Positions 21,137-30,792 of a stretch of DNA of 64,000 nt are shown in pieces. This DNA is from Pseudomonas sp. Ga0074129. Lineage in GTDB: Bacteria > Pseudomonadota > Gammaproteobacteria > Pseudomonadales > Pseudomonadaceae. Under the pieces are notes generated by a model that saw only the letters and a program-made list of their open reading frames with translations, was not told where the DNA came from and made no database searches. Location: assembly GCA_001465025.1 (NCBI GenBank), contig LNDO01000062.1, positions 1 to 64,000 of the forward strand. Direction: 5' to 3'. Position numbers and translations under genes: made by a program. The number at the start of each line of letters is the position of its first letter. Positions within the stretch are counted from its first letter, which is position 1.

Positions 21137-22588
21137 ATGCATCAATTGACCCTGGCCGAGATCTCCCGCGGACTCGCCGATAAACAGTTTTCCGCTGAAG
21201 AACTGACCCGCAACCTGCTGGCGCGCATCGCCCAACTGGACCCGCAACTCAACAGCTTTATCACCGTCACCGCTGATCAAGCCATCGCCCAGGCCCAGGC
21301 TGCCGACGCGCGCCGCGCCGCTGGCGAAAGCAGCGCCCTGCTTGGCGCGCCGATTGCGCACAAAGATCTATTTTGCACGCATGATGTACTGACCACCTGC
21401 GGCTCGAAGATCCTCACCGGTTTCAAGGCCCCGTATAACGCCACCGTGGTGGAAAAACTCGCGACTGCCGGAGCTGTGAGTCTGGGCAAGCTGAACATGG
21501 ACGAGTTCGCCATGGGCTCGGCCAACGAGTCCAGCCACTTCGGCGCGGTGAAAAACCCCTGGGACCTAACCCGCGTACCTGGCGGCTCCTCAGGCGGTTC
21601 CGCTGCGGCTGTGGCGGCACGCCTGCTGCCCGCAGCCACCGGCACCGACACCGGCGGCTCGATCCGCCAGCCCGCGGCGCTGACCAACCTCACCGGGATC
21701 AAGCCAACCTACGGCCGCGTCTCACGCTGGGGCATGATCGCTTACGCCTCCAGCCTTGATCAGGGCGGCCCACTGGCGCGCACCGCTGAAGACTGCGCAC
21801 TGATGCTGCAAGCCATGGCCGGTTTCGACGCCAAAGACTCCACCAGCGTCGATCAGCCTGTTGACGACTACCTTGCCGCCCTCAGCCAGCCGCTCGCAGG
21901 CCTGCGCATTGGCCTGCCGAAGGAATACTTCGGCACAGGCCTGGATGCACGCATCGGCGAGAAGGTCATGGCCGTGGTCGAAGCGCTGAAAAAGCTCGGC
22001 GCGACCGTCAAAGACATCAGCCTGCCGAACATGCAGCACGCGATCCCCGCCTACTACGTAATCGCCCCGGCCGAAGCCAGCAGCAACCTGTCGCGCTTTG
22101 ACGGCGTGCGCTTCGGCTATCGCTGCGAGAACCCAGTCAACCTCGAAGACCTGTACAAGCGCTCACGCGGCGAAGGTTTTGGCGCGGAAGTGAAGCGCCG
22201 GATTATGGTCGGCACCTACGCGCTGTCCGCTGGCTACTACGACGCGTACTACCTAAAAGCGCAGAAAATCCGCCGCCTGATCAAAAACGATTTCGTTGCT
22301 GCCTTTAATGATGTCGACGTGATCCTCGGCCCGACCACGCCAAACCTGGCCTGGAAGCTCGGCGAGAAGAACAACGATCCGGTCGCCGCCTACTTGGAAG
22401 ACATCTACACCATCACCGCGAACCTGGCCGGCATCCCCGGCTTGTCGATGCCTGCGGGCTTCGTCGATGGTTTGCCGGTTGGCGTGCAGTTACTCGGCAA
22501 CTATTTCCAGGAAGGCCGCCTGCTCAACGTCGCCCACCAGTACCAACAGGTCACTGACTGGCACACACAAGCTCCGGCTGGATTCTGA
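21137..22588 (+). CDS. gatA: Asp-tRNA(Asn)/Glu-tRNA(Gln) amidotransferase subunit A
   Basis: Glutamine amidase that supplies ammonia to GatB for making Asn-tRNA (and Gln-tRNA). The 483-residue amidase-signature protein has the Lys of the Ser-cisSer-Lys triad in IAHKDLF (about 76) and the Ser pair in the [13 protein letters not shown] and [12 protein letters not shown] motifs. All are intact. The gene is 15 bases after gatC and 11 before gatB. Confidence 0.96.
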   Translation: MHQLTLAEISRGLADKQFSAEELTRNLLARIAQLDPQLNSFITVTADQAIAQAQAADARRAAGESSALLGAPIAHKDLFCTHDVLTTCGSKILTGFKAPYNATVVEKLATAGAVSLGKLNMDEFAMGSANESSHFGAVKNPWDLTRVPGGSSGGSAAAVAARLLPAATGTDTGGSIRQPAALTNLTGIKPTYGRVSRWGMIAYASSLDQGGPLARTAEDCALMLQAMAGFDAKDSTSVDQPVDDYLAALSQPLAGLRIGLPKEYFGTGLDARIGEKVMAVVEALKKLGATVKDISLPNMQHAIPAYYVIAPAEASSNLSRFDGVRFGYRCENPVNLEDLYKRSRGEGFGAEVKRRIMVGTYALSAGYYDAYYLKAQKIRRLIKNDFVAAFNDVDVILGPTTPNLAWKLGEKNNDPVAAYLEDIYTITANLAGIPGLSMPAGFVDGLPVGVQLLGNYFQEGRLLNVAHQYQQVTDWHTQAPAGF

Positions 22589-22599
22589 GGACGACTGAC

Positions 22600-24048
22600 A
22601 TGCAATGGGAAACCGTAATCGGGCTGGAAATTCACGCCCAGCTCAGCACCCAATCGAAGATTTTCTCCGCCAGCGCCATCGCCTTCGGCGCTGAGCCCAA
22701 CACCCAGGCCAGCCTGGTTGACCTTGGCATGCCCGGCACCCTGCCGGTGCTGAATGCCGAAGCTGTGCGCATGGCCTGCAAGTTCGGCCTGGCGATTGAC
22801 GCCGAAATCGCGCCGCAGAACATCTTCGCCCGTAAAAACTACTTTTACCCGGATCTGCCCAAGGGCTATCAGACCAGCCAGATGGATCACCCCATCGTCG
22901 GCAAGGGCTTCCTCGACATCACCTTGGAAGACGGCACCCAGAAGCGCATCGGCATCACCCGCGCGCACCTGGAAGAAGACGCGGGCAAAAGCCTGCACGA
23001 AGACTTCCACGGCATGAGCGGCATCGACCTCAACCGCGCTGGCACGCCGCTTTTGGAGATTGTCTCCGAGCCGGATATACGCAGCGCCAAGGAAGCCGTG
23101 GCTTACGTCAAGGCCATGCACGCGCTGGTACGTTACCTGGGCATCTGCGACGGCAACATGGCCGAAGGCTCGCTGCGCTGCGACTGCAACGTATCGGTAC
23201 GCCCGAAGGGCCAGGCCGAGTTCGGCACCCGCGCCGAGATCAAGAACGTCAACTCGTTCCGCTTTATCGAAAAAGCCATCAACCATGAAGTGCAACGGCA
23301 GATCGAACTGATCGAAGATGGCGGCAAGGTGGTGCAGGAAACCCGCCTGTACGACCCGAACAAAGACCAGACGCGCTCCATGCGCAGTAAGGAAGAAGCC
23401 AACGACTACCGTTACTTCCCCTGCCCTGACCTGCTGCCTGTGGTGATTGAGCAAAGCTTCCTCGATGAAGTCCGCGCAACTCTTCCAGAGCTGCCGGTGC
23501 AAAAGCGTGCGCGCTTTGAAGCGCAGTTTGGTTTGTCCGCCTACGACGCCGACGTGTTGGCTGCCAGCCGCGAACTGGCCGACTACTTCGAGGCCGTCAA
23601 CGCTGTGTGTGGCGATGCCAAGTTGGCCGCCAACTGGGTGATGGGCGAGCTGTCCAGCCTGCTCAACAAAGACAACCTGGAGATCGAGCAGTCGCCAGTA
23701 TCCGCCGAGCAGTTGGGCGGGATGATCCTGCGCATCAAGGACAACACCATCAGCGGCAAAATCGCCAAGATGGTCTTCGAGGCCCTGGCCGCCGGTGAAG
23801 GCGCCAGTGCCGATGAAGTGATCGAGAAGAAAGGCCTTAAACAGGTCACCGACTCCGGCGCCATCGAATCGATGCTCGACGAAGTGCTGGCCGCTAACGC
23901 CGAGCAGGTCGAACAGTACCGCGCGGCTGATGAAGCCAAGCGCGGCAAGATGTTCGGCTTCTTCGTCGGCCAGGCCATGAAGGCCTCGAAAGGCAAGGCC
24001 AACCCTGCACAAGTGAACGAACTGCTGAAGAAAAAGCTCGAAGGGTGA
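22600..24048 (+). CDS. gatB: Asp-tRNA(Asn)/Glu-tRNA(Gln) amidotransferase subunit B
   Basis: Phosphorylates and amidates misacylated tRNA using ammonia channelled from GatA. The 482-residue protein has the N-terminal GatB catalytic domain ([15 protein letters not shown] at the start, EDAGKSLHE and [10 protein letters not shown]) and the C-terminal helical YqeY-like tRNA-binding region (about 325-482). A 554-codon antisense open frame across this gene is a codon-bias shadow. Confidence 0.96.
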   Translation: MQWETVIGLEIHAQLSTQSKIFSASAIAFGAEPNTQASLVDLGMPGTLPVLNAEAVRMACKFGLAIDAEIAPQNIFARKNYFYPDLPKGYQTSQMDHPIVGKGFLDITLEDGTQKRIGITRAHLEEDAGKSLHEDFHGMSGIDLNRAGTPLLEIVSEPDIRSAKEAVAYVKAMHALVRYLGICDGNMAEGSLRCDCNVSVRPKGQAEFGTRAEIKNVNSFRFIEKAINHEVQRQIELIEDGGKVVQETRLYDPNKDQTRSMRSKEEANDYRYFPCPDLLPVVIEQSFLDEVRATLPELPVQKRARFEAQFGLSAYDADVLAASRELADYFEAVNAVCGDAKLAANWVMGELSSLLNKDNLEIEQSPVSAEQLGGMILRIKDNTISGKIAKMVFEALAAGEGASADEVIEKKGLKQVTDSGAIESMLDEVLAANAEQVEQYRAADEAKRGKMFGFFVGQAMKASKGKANPAQVNELLKKKLEG

Positions 24049-24087
24049 GCCGGCGCGCCCTAACAAGCCAAGGATGGCTTGCTCTAT

Positions 24088-24115
24088 CAACGCCGGGTCA
24101 GCCCGGCGTTGTTTT
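24088..24115 (+). terminator. Terminator after gatB
   Basis: CAACGCCGGG pairs perfectly with CCCGGCGTTG (24088-24097 and 24102-24111, loop of 4), followed by TTTT. It lies 40 bases after the gatB stop. Confidence 0.85.
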
Positions 24116-24142
24116 GTCCGTCGCACCCACCTCGGAGCTGCT

Positions 24143-24517
24143 ATGCGCTTTCTGTTAATCGCCATAACCAGCCTGTTGCTCAGCGCCTGCGCCAGCCAGG
24201 GCCAGGTCGACCCGCAGGGCTATCGCGCCGAAGGTCAGGCGTCTTATTACGGTGCACGCCACCACGGCAACAAAACCGCCAGCGGCGAACGCTTCGACCA
24301 AAACGCCCTGACCGCCGCGCACCGCAGCCTGCCGTTTGGCAGCCAGGTACAGGTGACCAACCTGCGTAACAACAAAAGCGTGGTGGTGCGCATCAACGAC
24401 CGCGGCCCCTACGCAAAACAGCGCATCATCGATCTGTCGCAAAAAGCCGCCGAACGGCTGGGCATGCTGCGTGACGGCGTGGTGCCGGTACGCATCGAAA
24501 AACTGCACGAGCAATAA
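24143..24517 (+). CDS. RlpA-like lipoprotein with a double-psi beta-barrel, no SPOR domain
   Basis: Probable septal-ring-type or peptidoglycan-cleaving lipoprotein. The 124-residue protein has a lipoprotein signal with lipobox LLSAC (Cys at about 14) and then a single RlpA DPBB domain with [35 protein letters not shown] and [13 protein letters not shown]. The Asp in NDRGP and the upstream His and Glu of the active-site region are present. It differs from the SPOR-containing RlpA at 40942-41955. The ATG at 24143 is preceded by CGGAG. Confidence 0.88.
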   Translation: MRFLLIAITSLLLSACASQGQVDPQGYRAEGQASYYGARHHGNKTASGERFDQNALTAAHRSLPFGSQVQVTNLRNNKSVVVRINDRGPYAKQRIIDLSQKAAERLGMLRDGVVPVRIEKLHEQ

Positions 24518-24612
24518 CAGTTGTTTACAAACACATGCGCAAAAAAGCCAACGCCACTGGCAAATCACAAACCGATGATTAAACTAGCGCCACTTTTATG
24601 GAGCTGACTGCA

Positions 24613-25707
24613 ATGACTGTAATGACCTTTGTTTATCTAATTGCCGGCCTAGTGCTGCTGGTGGCCGGCGCGGAAGTGCTGGTGCGCGGCGCGGCTAAAC
24701 TGGCTGCTCAGTTTGGTATTCCGCCACTGATTATCGGCCTGACGGTGGTTGCTTTCGGCACCAGCGCCCCCGAAACAGCGGTCAGCGTTCAAGCGGCGCT
24801 GGACGGAAGCGGGGACTTAGCAATTGGCAACGTTGTTGGCAGTAACATTGCCAACGTTCTGTTTATTCTGGGCCTCACCGCATTAATCGCTCCGCTGATC
24901 GTTTCGCGTCAACTGATCCGCCTGGACGTGCCGATTATGATCGGTGCCAGCCTGCTGACCTTCGGCTTGGCCTGGGACGGCAGCCTGAACAAGCTCGACG
25001 GCGCCATTCTGTTTACGTGCATCGTCGCTTATACCGTGTTTTTGATTATCAGCAGCCGCAAAGACAAAGGCAGCGAAGATGACGAGTTCACCAAGGAGTT
25101 CGGTCTTGATGAACCGGTCAAGCCCTATGCTTGGGCAATAAATCTGGCCCTGATCGTGGCCGGCCTGGTACTCCTAGTCACGGGTTCCAACTTCCTGGTG
25201 GAAGGTGCAGTCACACTGGCTCGTGCGCTGGGTATCTCGGAATTGGTCATCGGCCTGACTGTTGTCGCCATCGGCACGTCGCTGCCTGAGTTGGCCACCT
25301 CTGTTTTGGCAGCCATCAAGGGAGAGCGCGATATTGCCGTGGGCAACATCGTCGGCAGCAACATTTTCAACCTGCTCTGCGTGCTGGGCTTGGCCTCTCT
25401 GGTCGCACCACTGCCAGTCAGCGTGTCTGCAAACGCCCTCGCCTTCGACTTCCCGGTGATGATCGCTGTGGCGGTGGCCTGCCTGCCGATTTTCTTTGCC
25501 GGTTACCGCATCAACCGCTGGGAAGGCCTGCTGTTCCTCGCCTACTACGTGGCCTACACGGTTTACCTCGTGTTGTCCTCCACTGGCCGCCCGTTCGCCG
25601 AGGTAATGGGTGATGCGATGCTGGGTTACGTGTTGCCACTGACCGCTGTAACACTGGTAGTGATTGCCGGGCGCGCCAGGCAGAAACAACGCGGCCAAGC
25701 GCTCTAA
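24613..25707 (+). CDS. Calcium/sodium (CaCA family) antiporter
   Basis: Inner-membrane cation exchanger of the YrbG-like branch of the Na+/Ca2+ exchanger family. The product (364 residues from 24613) has about ten membrane spans and two inverted alpha repeats, GTSAPETAVSV and GTSLPELATSVLA, each followed by the GNVVGSNI or GNIVGSNIFN motif. The acidic linker (KDKGSEDDEF) divides the halves. The ATG at 24613 has GGAG 9 bases upstream; an in-frame ATG at 24598 adds five residues. The ion carried is inferred from the family. Confidence 0.88.
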   Translation: MTVMTFVYLIAGLVLLVAGAEVLVRGAAKLAAQFGIPPLIIGLTVVAFGTSAPETAVSVQAALDGSGDLAIGNVVGSNIANVLFILGLTALIAPLIVSRQLIRLDVPIMIGASLLTFGLAWDGSLNKLDGAILFTCIVAYTVFLIISSRKDKGSEDDEFTKEFGLDEPVKPYAWAINLALIVAGLVLLVTGSNFLVEGAVTLARALGISELVIGLTVVAIGTSLPELATSVLAAIKGERDIAVGNIVGSNIFNLLCVLGLASLVAPLPVSVSANALAFDFPVMIAVAVACLPIFFAGYRINRWEGLLFLAYYVAYTVYLVLSSTGRPFAEVMGDAMLGYVLPLTAVTLVVIAGRARQKQRGQAL

Positions 25708-25708
25708 C

Positions 25709-26086
25709 ATGAGTGATAACCACGCACAGGGATTAAAGGTACGCCGCGAGGTGATGGGCGACGCGTTTGTCGACCGCGCGTTGGGCAATGCCACCGAGTT
25801 CAGCCAGCCGCTGCAGGATTTCGTCAATGAGCACGCCTGGGGCGGCGTGTGGACCCGCGAGGGGCTTGATCGTAAAACCCGCAGCCTGATCACCCTGGCC
25901 GCATTAACCGCCCTTAAATGCCCACAGGAACTCAAAGGCCATGTGCGTGGCGCATTGAACAACGGCTGCAGCGTTGAGGAAATCCGCGAAACACTGCTGC
26001 ATTGCGCGGTATACGCTGGGGTGCCGGCCTCCATCGACGCCTTCCGCGCGGCACAGGACGTGATCGACGACTATCAGCAAGGCTGA
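25709..26086 (+). CDS. Carboxymuconolactone decarboxylase family protein
   Basis: The 125-residue protein is a CMD/AhpD-fold member closest in pattern to 4-carboxymuconolactone decarboxylase (PcaC): FVNEHAWGGVWTREGLDRKTRSL, LKGHVRGALNNGCS and EEIRETLLHCAVYAGVP. It has no CxxC redox motif, which argues against AhpD-type peroxidase activity. The pca pathway is not nearby, so a role in protocatechuate catabolism is not supported by context. It starts one base after the antiporter stop and is likely co-transcribed. Confidence 0.82.
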   Translation: MSDNHAQGLKVRREVMGDAFVDRALGNATEFSQPLQDFVNEHAWGGVWTREGLDRKTRSLITLAALTALKCPQELKGHVRGALNNGCSVEEIRETLLHCAVYAGVPASIDAFRAAQDVIDDYQQG

Positions 26087-26098
26087 TCACGACCCAAT

Positions 26099-26125
26099 AA
26101 AAAGCCGGGCATGCCCGGCTTTTTT
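26099..26125. terminator. Bidirectional terminator between the CMD gene and the AEC transporter
   Basis: GCCGGGC/GCCCGGC stem (26104-26110 and 26113-26119) with AAAAA on the left and TTTTTT on the right. Confidence 0.92.
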
Positions 26126-26140
26126 ACGCCTGCGTGGTCA

Positions 26141-27082
26141 CTAGATCCACCCCGCCCACTGCAGCACAAACAACCCCAGATTAGTGGTGACCACCGTTGC
26201 CAAGGTGCTTAGCACAATAATCGCCGCCGCCAACTGGTGATTGCCACCCACGGCTTTGGCCATAACGAAACTGGCCGCCGCCGTGGGGCTGGCAAAATAC
26301 AGAAAGAGAATCGCCAGATCGGCCCCACGGAACCCCCACAACCAAGCGCCCAGGGTGGCCACCAACGGCAGCCAGAACACCTTCATCAGGCTTGAGCTGA
26401 TCGCCATGCCACTGCTTTGCCGCAGTGATTCCAGGGTCAGGGTGCCGCCGATGCAGATCAACGCCAACGGCAGGCTCATCTGCGCAAAGTACTCAGCCGA
26501 GGTCAGCAGCCAGTCAGGCAGGGCAATCTGCCACAGCGCAAACGGAATGGCGGCCAACACGCCGATGATCAACGGATTACTGAGGATGCTTTTGCTCAGG
26601 CTCCAGACATCGGTTTTCGCCTGCGGGCTGTAGATGGCCAGGATAATCGCCGACAGCGTATTGTAACTGAGGATCACCACCCCACCGAGCACCGCGCCGA
26701 CCGACAAGCCGTAGTCGCCATACATGCTGGTGGCCAGCGCCAGGCCGATGATGCCGTTGTTACCGCGAAACGCACCCTGGGTGTAGATGCCGCGATCCGC
26801 CTCAGGGCAGCGCAAAATCGACCAGCCCCACGCCAAGAGAAAGCAGCCCAGCGTGGCGATCACGAAATACAGCAATAACGCGGGCTGCAATGCAGTGCTC
26901 AGGTCAGCCTGGACAATCCCGAGGAACAACAAGGTCGGCAGTGTGCCGCGAAAGACCAAGGCCGACGCCGTGTTGATAAAGGCCCCGTCAATCAACCCCA
27001 GGCGCTTGAGCAGCACGCCAAGAAACAACATCGAAAAGACTGGAGCAGTGACACTGATGGTTTGTTGCACAACCGCGAGCAT
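26141..27082 (-). CDS. AEC family transporter (auxin efflux carrier type)
   Basis: Inner-membrane permease of the AEC/BART superfamily; bacterial members move small carboxylates or amino acids, e.g. malate or malonate. The 313-residue protein is hydrophobic throughout with about ten membrane spans in two halves, including the conserved GNNGIIGLALA region. No metabolic neighbour indicates the substrate. It is convergent with the CMD gene and roughly 120 bases downstream of roxR on the same strand. Confidence 0.85.
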   Translation of the reverse strand: MLAVVQQTISVTAPVFSMLFLGVLLKRLGLIDGAFINTASALVFRGTLPTLLFLGIVQADLSTALQPALLLYFVIATLGCFLLAWGWSILRCPEADRGIYTQGAFRGNNGIIGLALATSMYGDYGLSVGAVLGGVVILSYNTLSAIILAIYSPQAKTDVWSLSKSILSNPLIIGVLAAIPFALWQIALPDWLLTSAEYFAQMSLPLALICIGGTLTLESLRQSSGMAISSSLMKVFWLPLVATLGAWLWGFRGADLAILFLYFASPTAAASFVMAKAVGGNHQLAAAIIVLSTLATVVTTNLGLFVLQWAGWI

Positions 27083-27203
27083 GAAGCCCCCACTGGCGGA
27101 TCAGAGAGGGGCTGATGGTAACAAGGCTGTGCGCTAGAAAGCTTTCGGCAGGCTTTCAGCGACCACATTATTGACGCGTCAGCCGGGCTGACGGGGCATT
27201 CGT

Positions 27204-27764
27204 TTAGCGTCGCACCGGACGCTTCTGCAGTTTGCGCTGCAAGGTGCGCCGGTGCATGCCAAGGGCACGCGCCGTGGCGGAGATGTTGCCTTCGTGCTCG
27301 CTGAGTACGCGCTGGATATGTTCCCACTGCAGGCGGTCCACGGACATCGGGTTATCCGGCACCAAACTTTCCAGGTCGGCATGTTGAGTCAGCAGCGCGG
27401 CCAGCACATCGTCGGCATCCGCCGGTTTGCACAGGTAATTGCAGGCACCGCGCTTGATCGCCTCAACCGCCGTGGCGATGCTCGAATAGCCAGTGAGGAT
27501 GACCACGCGCATTTCCGCGTCCAACTCCAGCAACTTGGGCAGCAGCACCAGGCCGGAATCGCCGTTCATTTTCAGGTCAACCACGGCGTAGTCCGGCACA
27601 TCCTGCTCGGCCAGGGCCAGGCCTTCTTCCGCAGAACCGGCGGTAGAAACCCTCAAGCCACGGCGGCTCATGGCCCGCGCCATAACGCGGGTAAAGGTCG
27701 GGTCGTCATCGACCAGCAACAGGTGAGGCTGATCTTCACCTTCGAACAGCACGTCATCACTCAT
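27204..27764 (-). CDS. roxR: Redox response regulator RoxR (RegA/PrrA family)
   Basis: DNA-binding regulator that answers the RoxS sensor and controls respiratory and cyanide-resistance genes in Pseudomonas. The 186-residue protein has an N-terminal receiver domain with acidic pocket LLVDDD (16-21), phospho-Asp at about 63 (VVDLKM), TGY and KPAD. It ends in a Fis-type helix-turn-helix (about 145-182, GNISATARALGMHRRTLQRKL). It lies 13 bases from roxS, so the two form an operon with roxS first. Confidence 0.93.
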   Translation of the reverse strand: MSDDVLFEGEDQPHLLLVDDDPTFTRVMARAMSRRGLRVSTAGSAEEGLALAEQDVPDYAVVDLKMNGDSGLVLLPKLLELDAEMRVVILTGYSSIATAVEAIKRGACNYLCKPADADDVLAALLTQHADLESLVPDNPMSVDRLQWEHIQRVLSEHEGNISATARALGMHRRTLQRKLQKRPVRR

Positions 27765-27776
27765 TCGGTAACTTCC

Positions 27777-29030
27777 TTAGGCTCGGCCATAGGCGCGCGG
27801 TAATTTCAGCTCGGTGAGCGTACCGCCTTCTTCGTGGTTATACAGTTTAACGGTGCCGCCCGCTCGGGTGACGCTGGCCTGGCTGAGGAACAACCCCAGG
27901 CCAAAGCCTTTGCCCTTGGTGGTGAAAAACGCTCGCCCCAGTTGTTCGGCAATGGCCAGCGGCACACCGGCACCAAAGTCGCGAATACTTAAACGCAACC
28001 ATTGGTGATCCCAGTCCAGGCGGATATCCAGTTTCTCCGGGCAGGCATCGGCGGCGTTGTTAAGCAGGTTGAGCAACGCCTGGGTCAGATCAGCCGGCGG
28101 CATCATGCGCGGCGGCGCACCGCGCCCCAGGCATTGATAGCGATAACTGGCCTCAGGGCGCATCAGATGCCAACGGTTGAGGGTGGTTTCCAGCCACTCC
28201 ACCGAAGACATTTCGACCACGGCCTGACGCCGATCCGCCTCGGCGGCCCGCACCAACTGCTGCAGGGTTTGTTTGCACAGTTTGACCTGCTCTTGCAGCA
28301 CCGCCAGATCCTCCTGCAAGGTCGGCTCCTGATGCTCACGGCGCAATTCTTTGATCAACACGCTCATGGTCGCCAATGGCGTGCCCAGCTCATGCGCCGC
28401 ACCGGCGGCCTGCGTCGCGACGGCCAGCAGTTGTTGATCACGCAAGCCCTCCTCGCGTCGCTCGGCGCGCAGCTCATCCTGACGGCGCAACTCTTCGGCC
28501 ATCTTGGCCACGAAGAAGGTGATCAAGCCAGCCGCCAAGGCAAAACTCAGCCACATGCCGTAAATCAACAGCACCTCACGCGGGCCGGACGGCAAATCGA
28601 GCGGATGCGACCAGACCAGCAAAAAGGTGTAACCGCCCAAGGCCAGCCCGGAGAGGGTGATGGTGTAAAGCCAGGGCAACGTCGCCGCCGCAATCGTCAG
28701 CGGTACCAGGTAGTAAGAGACAAAGGGATTGGTCGAGCCACCGGAGTAATACAGCAGCAAGCTGTGGATGATCAGGTCGCAGGCAAGCTGCACAGCGTAT
28801 TCAAGCTCGGTAACCGGCCACGGCCCACGCAGTCGAAGCGCCGTGAGCAGGCACACCACCAGTGAAATACCCAGCGTCACGCTCAGTTCAAGCCAGGGCA
28901 ACGGCAACGCACCCGACTTGTATGCCAGCCCCACGGAACCCGCTTGAGCAGCCAGCACCAAGATGCGGATCAAGGTTAATCGCCAGAGGTTTTGCCGGCT
29001 CGCCGACAGCAACTGAACAGGTGCGAGCAT
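27777..29030 (-). CDS. roxS: Redox sensor histidine kinase RoxS (RegB/PrrB family)
   Basis: Membrane kinase that senses the quinone or redox state and phosphorylates RoxR. The 417-residue protein has about six membrane spans, the quinone-binding GGSTNPF box at about 97-103, the phospho-His in GAAHELGTPLATM (H213), and an ATP-binding domain with NLLNNAADAC and GFGLGLFLSQ. C252 in QVKLCKQTL is about 39 residues after the His, the place of the redox-active Cys of RegB. The ATG at 29030 is chosen for its TGGAGA site. Confidence 0.93.
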   Translation of the reverse strand: MLAPVQLLSASRQNLWRLTLIRILVLAAQAGSVGLAYKSGALPLPWLELSVTLGISLVVCLLTALRLRGPWPVTELEYAVQLACDLIIHSLLLYYSGGSTNPFVSYYLVPLTIAAATLPWLYTITLSGLALGGYTFLLVWSHPLDLPSGPREVLLIYGMWLSFALAAGLITFFVAKMAEELRRQDELRAERREEGLRDQQLLAVATQAAGAAHELGTPLATMSVLIKELRREHQEPTLQEDLAVLQEQVKLCKQTLQQLVRAAEADRRQAVVEMSSVEWLETTLNRWHLMRPEASYRYQCLGRGAPPRMMPPADLTQALLNLLNNAADACPEKLDIRLDWDHQWLRLSIRDFGAGVPLAIAEQLGRAFFTTKGKGFGLGLFLSQASVTRAGGTVKLYNHEEGGTLTELKLPRAYGRA

Positions 29031-29234
29031 AGGGTCTCCAGGGTGCATGAACGCCCGTTACGTGAGCCGCAGGAGTATAACCAAGGCGCTACCGGGCAAA
29101 CTGCGGCAACGCGCCGCAGCAGTGGTAATAAAACGCCAATTGCAACTTGGCTTAACCCGCTTGGTCAGATCCCTTCGTCTATACACTGGAAAGCGGCGCA
29201 TCAGTGGACGCGCCCACCTCGTTAAGGAGTTGTC

Positions 29235-29963
29235 ATGTTGTCGAAACCCCTGTTCGCCAGCGCCCTGCTGCTGAGCGCATGCACCTTGATAAGCACCGCC
29301 TCTTTTGCCGCCGAGCCGCGCTACAACCAAGTCGCGCTTCGCGCTGAAGTCAGCCAGGAGATTGCCCATGACCTGATGCACGTGACCCTTTACAGCGAAG
29401 CGCAAGGCTCTGACCCTGCCGTTCTTGCGGCGCAGATCAGCAAAACCCTGAATGCCGGCATTGCGCAAGCGCGCAAGGTCAAGGGCATCAGCGTCACCTC
29501 CGGCAACCGTCACAGCTACCCGATTTACGCGGAGTCCACCTCAGAGCGCAAAGGGCCGCAGATCACCGCTTGGCGTGAACGCGCCGAACTGCGTCTGGAA
29601 AGTGCTGATTTCAGCGCCCTCTCAACACTCACCGGCGAACTGCTGCAAAACCTGAGCATGGGCGACATGAGTTTCAGCATTGCGCCCAGCACCCGCAAAA
29701 GCCATGAAGACACCCTGCTCAAAGACGCTGTTGCAGCGTTTAAAGCACGCGCCGATCTGGCCACCCTGGCCCTTGGCGGCAGCGATTACAAGTTAGTCCG
29801 GCTGGACCTCAACAGCGGCGGCTTCCAACACCCTGCGCCGATGCGCATGGAGGCCATGAAAGGCGCAGCCATGATGGATGCCGCAGTGACCCCGGAAATA
29901 GAAGCAGGCACCAGCCAAGTCAGCATCAACGCCGATGGCGTCATCGAAGTGCTGATGCCTTAA
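29235..29963 (+). CDS. SIMPL domain (DUF541) secreted protein
   Basis: The 242-residue product has a signal peptide (about 1-26, ending ASFAAEPRY) and the SIMPL/DUF541 domain with the repeating DLMHVTLYSEAQG, AQARKVKGISVTSGN and TAWRERAELRLES motifs. Members are periplasmic or outer-membrane proteins of poorly known function (some linked to kinase signalling or stress). It is divergent from roxS; this position next to roxSR is the same in P. aeruginosa. Confidence 0.88.
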   Translation: MLSKPLFASALLLSACTLISTASFAAEPRYNQVALRAEVSQEIAHDLMHVTLYSEAQGSDPAVLAAQISKTLNAGIAQARKVKGISVTSGNRHSYPIYAESTSERKGPQITAWRERAELRLESADFSALSTLTGELLQNLSMGDMSFSIAPSTRKSHEDTLLKDAVAAFKARADLATLALGGSDYKLVRLDLNSGGFQHPAPMRMEAMKGAAMMDAAVTPEIEAGTSQVSINADGVIEVLMP

Positions 29964-29986
29964 GTCTCTGGCCGATAACAGGGCGC

Positions 29987-30766
29987 TCAGAGCGACGGCG
30001 CTGCTGGTTTGTAGAACAGCCGATAGCCGATTAGCCCGACCGCCTCGTTGAGCAGCAGGCCGTTTTGCCAAACGGCCTTGCTCTCCGGCAACCAGCCACC
30101 GACCGGGCGCCCATTGGGCGTACCGAGAAAGCCCATCGGCGCGCTGATCACGTGCAGCCCCGCCTGCTCAAAGCTCCAGCGCGCACGGGGCATGTGCCAG
30201 GCTTGAGTCACCAGCACAACGCGGTTGATTCCCTGGGCATTGAGTAACTGCGCGGTATATAGCGCGTTTTCCCAGGTCGTGCGGCTCTGGCCTTCCTGCC
30301 AGCGCACGGGCAAACCGTAATCTCGGGCAAAGACCTCGGCCATCAGCGCCGCCTCGCTGGGTGGCTGGCCATAGTGCAAGCCGCCCGTTGTCAGCAACGG
30401 CAAACCCGAGGCCTTGGCCAGCCGCGCGGCAAAACGCACTCGCTCCAACGCCATTAGGCTTGGTTGATCGGCGCCCCAGCCGGGGTCGGCCAAATCGCGA
30501 CCACCACCCAAAACCACAATCACCTGCGCCTGCTCGGCAAGGGCCGGCCACGTCTCTTGGTGCAGTGCTGGCTCGCGCTCCAGCCCGCGCGCGGCCCACT
30601 CCACCACAACTGGCAGACTGAACAGCGCCATACCGGCGAACCCGCTCACGAAACATAGAGCGGCCATCCGCGGAAAACGCCGACGCAGCCACCAAGCGGC
30701 CAATAACAGCAGCAGGAAAAGGCCCGGCGGAAGGAAGAACTGTTTAAGCATGTAGCGAATCGACAT
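29987..30766 (-). CDS. YdcF family (DUF218) membrane protein, ElyC-like
   Basis: The 259-residue protein has two N-terminal membrane segments (about 13-30 and 35-52) and a DUF218 domain with VIVVLGGGRDL, TGGLHYGQ and RTTWENALYTAQLL. E. coli ElyC (YcbC) is a related envelope protein tied to peptidoglycan precursor supply. The ATG at 30766 has GGAGG 8 bases upstream. It follows the zinc-ribbon gene by 26 bases, on the same strand, so they may be co-transcribed. Exact function is unknown. Confidence 0.85.
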   Translation of the reverse strand: MSIRYMLKQFFLPPGLFLLLLLAAWWLRRRFPRMAALCFVSGFAGMALFSLPVVVEWAARGLEREPALHQETWPALAEQAQVIVVLGGGRDLADPGWGADQPSLMALERVRFAARLAKASGLPLLTTGGLHYGQPPSEAALMAEVFARDYGLPVRWQEGQSRTTWENALYTAQLLNAQGINRVVLVTQAWHMPRARWSFEQAGLHVISAPMGFLGTPNGRPVGGWLPESKAVWQNGLLLNEAVGLIGYRLFYKPAAPSL

Positions 30767-30792
30767 TGAGCACCTCCAAAGGTGCACGCAGC

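Noticed and set aside
22501..24165. A 554-codon open frame antisense to gatB
   Set aside because: It lies fully over gatB, which has all family motifs. Long antisense frames are expected from GC-rich third-position bias, and the translation has no recognisable domain.
27177..27193. CGTCAGC/GCTGACG stem after roxR as a terminator
   Set aside because: The stem is only 7 bases with a 3-base loop and no T-run follows on the minus strand.
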